DNA of 5,523 nt from CAYLNM01 sp964385045 (lineage in GTDB: Bacteria; Planctomycetota; Phycisphaerae; Phycisphaerales; SM1A02). Both the position numbers and the translations under genes were made by a program. Positions within the stretch are counted from its first letter, which is position 1. Each line of letters opens with the position of its first letter. The stretch spans positions 1 through 5,523 of the forward strand of contig CAYLNM010000220.1 of assembly GCA_964385045.1 (NCBI GenBank), read 5' to 3'. Below the pieces are notes generated by a model. The model saw only the letters and a program-made list of their open reading frames with translations, was not told where the DNA came from and ran no database searches. This document shows, in pieces, positions 1 through 4,104 of this stretch.

Positions 1-888
1 GCCGACGCCGCCCGGGCCGCCGGGCCCGCCGGGCGCGTTCGGGTCGCCCGAGGCCCCGAGCCCGGCCGCGTCGGGACCGCCGCCCTCGGCCGCCTCGGCC
101 TCGGCCTCGGCGGCGTCGAGCTCGGCCTCGATCGCCTCGTAGATGTCGCGGGGCGGGGCGAGTCGGTCGATCGCCACCGTGGTCCGCAGCGTCGCGAGCG
201 GCGCGTCCAGCGGATCCTCGCCGGGGCGGTGCCCGCTGGCGATCACCTCGAGGCGCACCGCCTTGGGGAGGCCGCGGCGGTCGCTGTCCCACTCGTCGAA
301 CCACTGGAAGCCGTCCCAGCACAGGACATCGAGCGCCACGATGCCTTCCACCGACGGCTCGGCGACGCCGCCACCGCGCGAGAACTCGTCGGGCACGGCG
401 TCGCGGCGGATCCACAGGGCGGGGCCGATCTCGTCGTCCTCGACCCGGAACGCGGTCTCCCACTCCTGACCGTCGCTCTCGAAGCGATTGTCGGCCCGGC
501 TCACCTGCAGCCGAACGTTGAAGACGAGCGCCTCGTCGCTCGGCAGTTCCTCGGAGCCGCCGTTGAACACGAGCAGGCGGGTGTCGAAGAGGTCGTCGGA
601 TCGGATGATCGTCGCCACCTCCCGCCGCAGCGTGGCGAGGGCGGCGTCGGCCCGCATGAAGGCGTCGAGCCGGGCCTTGCTGCGGTTGCGGGCGTCGGCG
701 ATGCGGCCGATGCCCATCGACAGGCTCGCGAGCACCATCGCGCCGATCATCGACGCGACGATGAGCTCGATGAGCGTGAAGCCGCGGCGGGCGGGCCGCC
801 GGACGGGCCGGCGGCGCCGGTGCGAGACCACCGGCCGGGAGGCGGCCGGGCGCGGAGCGGACCGGAGGCGGCGGACGAGGTCGATCAT
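1..888 (-). CDS. gspJ: GspJ-like minor pseudopilin of type II secretion, 3'-partial (runs off the window)
   Basis: The frame opens at ATG 888 and stays open for 296 codons to base 1, so the C-terminus is outside. Residues 1–36 are a long basic leader with 13 Arg. They are followed by the prepilin site RRG|FTLIE, with Gly36 at −1, Phe37 at +1 and Glu41 at +5, and a hydrophobic helix to about residue 58. Residues 186–212 match the GspJ core: LDVLCWDGFQW, then DEWD, then LPKAVRLEV. By family, GspJ is a tip subunit of the periplasmic pseudopilus, working with GspI, GspH and GspK after cleavage by the prepilin peptidase. The start overlaps the gspI stop by 4 bases (ATGA), with AGGAG 8 bases upstream, so translation is probably coupled. 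GspJ is usually about 200 residues. Here the fold seems to end near residue 245, followed by an Ala/Glu-rich stretch (251–272) and a Gly/Pro-rich tail (271–296). Family assignment is good; the end is unknown. Confidence 0.88.
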   Translation of the reverse strand, partial: MIDLVRRLRSAPRPAASRPVVSHRRRRPVRRPARRGFTLIELIVASMIGAMVLASLSMGIGRIADARNRSKARLDAFMRADAALATLRREVATIIRSDDLFDTRLLVFNGGSEELPSDEALVFNVRLQVSRADNRFESDGQEWETAFRVEDDEIGPALWIRRDAVPDEFSRGGGVAEPSVEGIVALDVLCWDGFQWFDEWDSDRRGLPKAVRLEVIASGHRPGEDPLDAPLATLRTTVAIDRLAPPRDIYEAIEAELDAAEAEAEAAEGGGPDAAGLGASGDPNAPGGPGGPGGVG

Positions 889-1415
889 GGCGCCATCTCC
901 TCGTCGTCGAGCCACCGGGCGTCGCGGTCGACCTCCTCGAAGGGCTCCCGCGGCGGCTCCTCGTCGCCGAGCCGGACCGAGAGGAGGGTCTCGACGACCA
1001 CGGACTGCTCGGGACGCTCGCCCCAGGAGACGACCGCGGTGGCCCGCCACGGCACCCCGCGGCCGAGGTCCTCGAGGATCAGCTCGAAGGCGTACTCCTC
1101 GAAGGGCGCCTCGAAGGCCCCGCTCGTGTCGAAGGTGCGCTCGTAGTTGGCCGGGCCCTCGGCGAGGACCATGTTCAGCAGGTCGTCGGCGAGCCACGCC
1201 GCGACCATCCGCTTCTCGCCGCTGACCTGGGCCCGCATCGCGCGGACCGACAGGCTCATGACGACGGTCATGCCCGCGGCGAGCAGCACGCCGCCGAGCA
1301 GGGCCTCGGCGAGGGCGAGACCGCGGCGGCGGGGACGACGACGGGGGTGCCGCGTCGCCCGCCCCGGCGCGGCGGTGGCTGCGGTCGCGACGCCGTCCGG
1401 ATGGGCGTTCCTCAT
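885..1415 (-). CDS. gspI: GspI-like minor pseudopilin of type II secretion
   Basis: 176 residues from ATG 1415. The leader (1–32, 9 Arg) ends in a basic run before a divergent prepilin site G|LALAE: Gly32 at −1, Leu33 at +1 instead of Phe or Met, and Glu37 at +5. A hydrophobic helix follows to about 55. Downstream, the 'MVAAWLADDLLNMVLAEGP' stretch (70–88) and the later PWRATAVVSW strand are typical of GspI. Its position between H and J supports this. By family it nucleates the pseudopilus tip with GspJ and GspK. The upstream GTG at 1418 is also in frame, but GGAGG at 1423–1427 lies 7 bases from ATG 1415 and only 4 from the GTG, so I chose the ATG. The start shares one base with the gspH stop (TGATG). 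The last 27 residues are strongly acidic (12 Asp/Glu), which makes the protein longer than the usual 120–130 residues. The product call rests partly on gene order. Confidence 0.82.
   Translation of the reverse strand: MRNAHPDGVATAATAAPGRATRHPRRRPRRRGLALAEALLGGVLLAAGMTVVMSLSVRAMRAQVSGEKRMVAAWLADDLLNMVLAEGPANYERTFDTSGAFEAPFEEYAFELILEDLGRGVPWRATAVVSWGERPEQSVVVETLLSVRLGDEEPPREPFEEVDRDARWLDDEEMAP
897..901 (-). promoter_or_regulatory. Shine-Dalgarno of gspJ
   Basis: AGGAG on the minus strand, inside the last codons of gspI, 8 bases before ATG 888. It goes with the 4-base ATGA overlap between the gspI stop and the gspJ start. Confidence 0.55.
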
Positions 1416-2080
1416 CACCAGTCCTCCCGGCTTCGGCCGGCCGCGTCGAGGTCGATCGGCGCCCGACCCTCGCCGAAGCCGCCGCCGGCCCGCACGTCGT
1501 CCCCGATCAGGACGTCCGGTCCGAGCGCGTACGGCGGGAGCACGATGCGGCCGAAGCGCGAGCCGTCGGCCGAGGCCATCAGCAGCTCGATCCGCGGTCG
1601 CCGGTCCCCCGGCACGTGCGTGAACGGCGAGAAGCGGATGTCGAGCTCCTCGCCATCGACCACGAGGCGGACCGAGTCGGGGTCGACCTCGATCGGCAGG
1701 GCGACCGGCCGCACGAAGGGATCGAGCCGCCAGTCGGCGAGGTCGGTCGCCTCCGGCTCGCCGGGGGGCGGGGTCAGGACCAGCAGCCGCAGGCGGCGCT
1801 CGCCGTCCCGCGTCACCTGCAGGTCGATGCCCACCGGCGACGTGCCCGCCATCTCGCGCTGGGCGAACATCATCACGAGGTCCGACGCCTGCGTGACCGC
1901 CAGATCGAATCGCCGCGAGGCGAGGCCGCTGAGCCGGGGCACGATCGCGGTCGCGAGCAGGGCCATCACCGCCACCGCCACGATCATCTCGATGAGCGTG
2001 AACGCGCGGGCGTCATGCCCGCGTCGCGGCGCGGAGTGGCGGTGCGGACGGCGGGGCGTCGGCGGCGGGGCGTGGGTCAT
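1415..2080 (-). CDS. gspH: GspH-like minor pseudopilin of type II secretion
   Basis: 221 residues from ATG 2080, with GGAG 5 bases upstream. The leader (1–26) is rich in Pro, Arg and His and ends in DARA|FTLIEM: Ala26 at −1 in place of the usual Gly, Phe27 at +1, Glu31 at +5. The hydrophobic helix runs to about residue 48, then 'RRFDLAVTQASDLVMMFAQR' (56–75), the amphipathic N-terminal helix typical of GspH/FimT-type proteins. The C-terminal half is predicted beta-rich and contains 'RIELLMASADGSRFGRIVLP', similar to the GspH pattern of hydrophobic strand, D-G-S and G-x-I-x-L-P. By family it is a minor subunit near the pseudopilus tip. It follows gspG by 64 bases and overlaps gspI by one base. 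It is longer than typical GspH (about 170), with extra length in the leader and in a Gly/Asp-rich C-terminus. Sequence identity is weak outside the N-terminus, so H is chosen partly from gene order. Confidence 0.78.
   Translation of the reverse strand: MTHAPPPTPRRPHRHSAPRRGHDARAFTLIEMIVAVAVMALLATAIVPRLSGLASRRFDLAVTQASDLVMMFAQREMAGTSPVGIDLQVTRDGERRLRLLVLTPPPGEPEATDLADWRLDPFVRPVALPIEVDPDSVRLVVDGEELDIRFSPFTHVPGDRRPRIELLMASADGSRFGRIVLPPYALGPDVLIGDDVRAGGGFGEGRAPIDLDAAGRSREDW
1423..1427 (-). promoter_or_regulatory. Shine-Dalgarno of gspI, decides between two starts
   Basis: GGAGG on the minus strand, inside the end of gspH. The spacing is 7 bases to ATG 1415 and 4 to the in-frame GTG 1418, which favours the ATG. 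With the TGATG stop/start overlap this suggests reinitiation by ribosomes finishing gspH. Confidence 0.6.
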
Positions 2081-2085
2081 CGCGG

Positions 2086-2089
2086 CTCC
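2086..2089 (-). promoter_or_regulatory. Shine-Dalgarno of gspH
   Basis: GGAG on the minus strand lies 5 bases before ATG 2080, which decides the start for the GspH-like protein and its 26-residue leader. Confidence 0.55.
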
Positions 2090-2144
2090 GGGAACGGGAA
2101 CGCGGGCGCGGTCGGGCGTCGATCGCGGCGAGGAGCCGACGACG

Positions 2145-2609
2145 TCAGTTGACGACGTCCTCGTCCTCGTCCTCGCCGCCGGGCTGGCCGTCGGCCCCGT
2201 ACGAGACCACGTCGAAGTCGACGTTCTGCTCGCCCGGGATGATGACGATGTACTGGCGATCCCACGGGTCGACGATGTCGTCGGGGTTGAGGGTGCGGGA
2301 GTCGCCCTCGGTCAGCACCGCGAGGTCGAAGTCGTCGGGCAGGCGGCTCATGCCGTTGTCGGCCATCCAGATCTGGATCTCCTGCGCGATCGCGGAGACC
2401 TCCTGACGGGCGATGTTGGTCTTCGCCTTGCCGATGTTGCCCATCAGCCGGGGCGCGACGACCGCCGCGAGCAGGCCGATGATCGTCACCACGACGATGA
2501 TCTCGAGGAGGGTGAAGCCGCGGCGGACGGATCGGCCGAGGGGGCGGCGGACCGCGCGGGTCCGGCCGGCACGCGGGCGGCGACGACGGGAAGGCGTGGA
2601 TCGGGTCAT
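2145..2609 (-). CDS. gspG: GspG, major pseudopilin of type II secretion
   Basis: 154 residues from ATG 2609, with GGAG 8 bases upstream. Residues 1–31 are an unusually long leader containing 13 Arg. The prepilin peptidase site is RRG|FTLLE (Gly31 at −1, Phe32 at +1, Glu36 at +5), followed by a hydrophobic helix IIVVVTIIGLLAAVVAPRLM and 'GNIGKAKTNIARQEVSAI', which is close to the GspG consensus. The C-terminal half carries the family hallmarks: DPWDRQY, IIPGEQ, and SYGADGQPGGEDEDED, the acidic calcium-binding loop known in GspG. The mature protein would be 123 residues, a normal size. By family it polymerises into the periplasmic pseudopilus driven by GspE and GspF. No closer GTG or ATG lies between the start and the cleavage site, so the long leader appears real. 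A 119-base spacer with a hairpin separates it from gspF, in keeping with independent tuning of the most abundant subunit. Confidence 0.95.
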   Translation of the reverse strand: MTRSTPSRRRRPRAGRTRAVRRPLGRSVRRGFTLLEIIVVVTIIGLLAAVVAPRLMGNIGKAKTNIARQEVSAIAQEIQIWMADNGMSRLPDDFDLAVLTEGDSRTLNPDDIVDPWDRQYIVIIPGEQNVDFDVVSYGADGQPGGEDEDEDVVN

Positions 2610-2617
2610 GCTCGTGT

Positions 2618-2621
2618 CTCC
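2618..2621 (-). promoter_or_regulatory. Shine-Dalgarno of gspG
   Basis: On the minus strand GGAG lies 8 bases before ATG 2609. It supports this start and therefore the long 31-residue prepilin leader. A GC hairpin ends 6 bases upstream of it. Confidence 0.6.
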
Positions 2622-2626
2622 GGGAG

Positions 2627-2644
2627 CGGGGCCCGGGGGCCCCG
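2627..2644 (-). promoter_or_regulatory. GC hairpin in the gspF–gspG spacer
   Basis: An inverted repeat with an 8-base stem, all G or C (CGGGGCCC pairing with GGGCCCCG around CC; in practice a slightly larger loop). No T-run follows on the minus strand, so it does not look like an intrinsic terminator. It sits just upstream of the gspG ribosome site, where it could be an mRNA-stabilising or processing element. The structure is seen; the role is inference. Confidence 0.4.
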
Positions 2645-2728
2645 GAATGCTTCGGAACGGGAGGAGGCGGATTCGGCGGGCGGCGCGGCCGGCGGCGGGC
2701 GTCGCGCGCCGCGGCGGGCGGTCCCCGG

Positions 2729-4042
2729 TCACTGGATCATCGACTGCATCTCGAGCATCGGGAGGAGGATGGCCATCAGGACGAACGCCCCGACGAGGGC
2801 CATCACCATCAGCAGGGCCGGCTGCAGGGACTTGCTGAAGACCTTGATCGAGGTGTCGACCTGGCGGTCGAACGCGGTGGTGGCGTGCTGGAGCATCTGG
2901 TCGAGGCGGCCGGCCCGCTCGCCGAGGTTCACCACCTGCACCAGCAGCGGGGGGAAGAGGCCGGAGCGCTCCAGCGGCACCGCGAGCGACTTGCCGCCCG
3001 TGACCTGGCTCTCGACCTCCTCGATCGCGGCCGCCATCGCGGCGTTGCCGAGCGTGTTCCGGGTGATGCGCAGGGCGTCGAGGATCGGCAGGCCGGTGGC
3101 GACGAGGGTCCCGAGGGTGCGGGTGAAGCGGACCACCGCCACGTCGCGGAGGACGCGGCCGAGCACCGGCACCCGCAGCTTCAGGCGGTCGAAGAGCAGG
3201 CGGTTGGCGGGCACCGAGATCCACGCCCACCAGCCGAGCAGGCCGGCGATGCCCACGCCGACCGCGATCAGCCACCAGTCGCGGATGAAGGTCGCCATGT
3301 CCAGCAGCACCTGCGTCGGCCAGGGCATCGCGAAGTTGCCCTCGGCCGCCATCGGCTCGATCAGTCGCGGGACGAGGACGGTCACCAGCACCAGCACCGA
3401 GCCGAGCAGGAGGACGGCGACGATCGCGGGGTAGATCAGGGCGCCGGTGACGTCGCGCCGGAGCTGGACGTTGCGCTCGAGCAGGTCGGCGAGCTGGTGC
3501 AGGACCACGCTCATGTCGCCCGAGGCGTCGGCGGCCCGCAGCATGCCGACGATCATCTCGTCGAAGGGCGGGCCGTAGTCGCGGGCGGCGGCGTACAGCG
3601 GATCGCCCGCCTCCACCCGCTCGAGGAGGTGGTCGAGGATGACCGGCAGGGCCTTGCCCGCGGCCTGCTGCCGCATCGTCCGCAGCGACTGCATGAGGGG
3701 CAGGCCGGCCTCGAGGGCGGTGGCGAGCTCGCGGACGAACTGGCCCATCTCCGCCGTGGACAGGGTGGGTCGGCCGCTCGTCGCCCGTTCGAAGCGGGCG
3801 CCGATCGCGGCGAGACCCGTCGCCGCCTCGCGCGGGCCACGGGCCGGACGAGCGGGGCGGGTCGCCCCGGCGCCTGCCGCGGTCCCGTTGCCGGTGGTGG
3901 CCGCGTCGAGCTCCGTCACCGTGGTCGGCGTCTCGCCGCGGTCGAGGAGCATGCGGACGAGCTGGGCGCGGTCCTCGGCGGCCAGCTGGCCGGTGCGCCG
4001 GCCGCCGTCGCGGTCGAGGGTCTCGTAGGCGAAGGTCGGCAT
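2729..4042 (-). CDS. gspF: GspF, inner-membrane platform protein of type II secretion
   Basis: 437 residues from ATG 4042. I chose this start because MPTFAYETLDRDG is the standard GspF/PilC N-terminus. The frame stays open upstream inside gspE, but that stretch is out-of-frame noise. Two T2SSF repeats are visible, about 97–220 and 300–425. The first includes FVRELATALEAGLPL, GDPLYAAARDYGPPFDEMIVGMLRAADASGDM and YPAIV (Tyr204-Pro205). The second includes FTRTLGTLVATGLPILDAL, GGKSLAVPL and LGERAGRLDQML (373–384). Three membrane helices are apparent at about 203–225, 253–275 and 408–430, the usual GspF topology. By family it is the integral-membrane scaffold that links GspE to the nascent pseudopilus. 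A linker at about 45–95, rich in Gly, Ala, Pro and Arg, makes it slightly longer than the typical 400–405. No clear Shine-Dalgarno precedes the ATG. The related T4P protein PilC is less likely given the gspG signature next door. Confidence 0.95.
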   Translation of the reverse strand: MPTFAYETLDRDGGRRTGQLAAEDRAQLVRMLLDRGETPTTVTELDAATTGNGTAAGAGATRPARPARGPREAATGLAAIGARFERATSGRPTLSTAEMGQFVRELATALEAGLPLMQSLRTMRQQAAGKALPVILDHLLERVEAGDPLYAAARDYGPPFDEMIVGMLRAADASGDMSVVLHQLADLLERNVQLRRDVTGALIYPAIVAVLLLGSVLVLVTVLVPRLIEPMAAEGNFAMPWPTQVLLDMATFIRDWWLIAVGVGIAGLLGWWAWISVPANRLLFDRLKLRVPVLGRVLRDVAVVRFTRTLGTLVATGLPILDALRITRNTLGNAAMAAAIEEVESQVTGGKSLAVPLERSGLFPPLLVQVVNLGERAGRLDQMLQHATTAFDRQVDTSIKVFSKSLQPALLMVMALVGAFVLMAILLPMLEMQSMIQ

Positions 4043-4054
4043 CTGGGGTCTGGA

Positions 4055-4074
4055 CTCGGGGCTCGGGGCTCGGG
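4055..4074. repeat. Short CTCGGGG tandem repeat in the gspE–gspF spacer
   Basis: Almost three direct copies of the 7-base unit CTCGGGG (4055–4061, 4062–4068, 4069–4074) on the plus strand. They lie in the 62-base gap between the gspE stop and gspF start. With the GGGGG at 4082–4086 they give four G-tracts of at least three G with loops of 3, 3 and 7 bases, a possible quadruplex motif on the template strand of the operon. No function is known to me. Confidence 0.5.
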
Positions 4075-4104
4075 CCGGCCCGGGGGCGGCGGGAGAAGGC
4101 GGGG

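Noticed and set aside
229..1146. 305-codon open frame on the plus strand
   Set aside because: Antisense to gspJ and gspI, whose pseudopilin motifs are clear. Ala/Asp/Arg-rich with no domain.
2627..2644. Intrinsic terminator between gspF and gspG
   Set aside because: The hairpin is strong but has no following T-run on the minus strand, and termination there would cut off gspG from its operon.
2610..3275. Upstream extension of the gspG frame into gspF
   Set aside because: The residues are a Pro/Arg/Ala-rich shadow of gspF. ATG 2609 has a Shine-Dalgarno and directly precedes the prepilin leader.
1347..3434. 695-codon open frame on the plus strand
   Set aside because: It lies antisense to gspF, gspG and gspH, is a low-complexity Arg/Ser/Gly composition with no recognisable domain, and follows from the high GC content, which makes stop codons rare in every frame.
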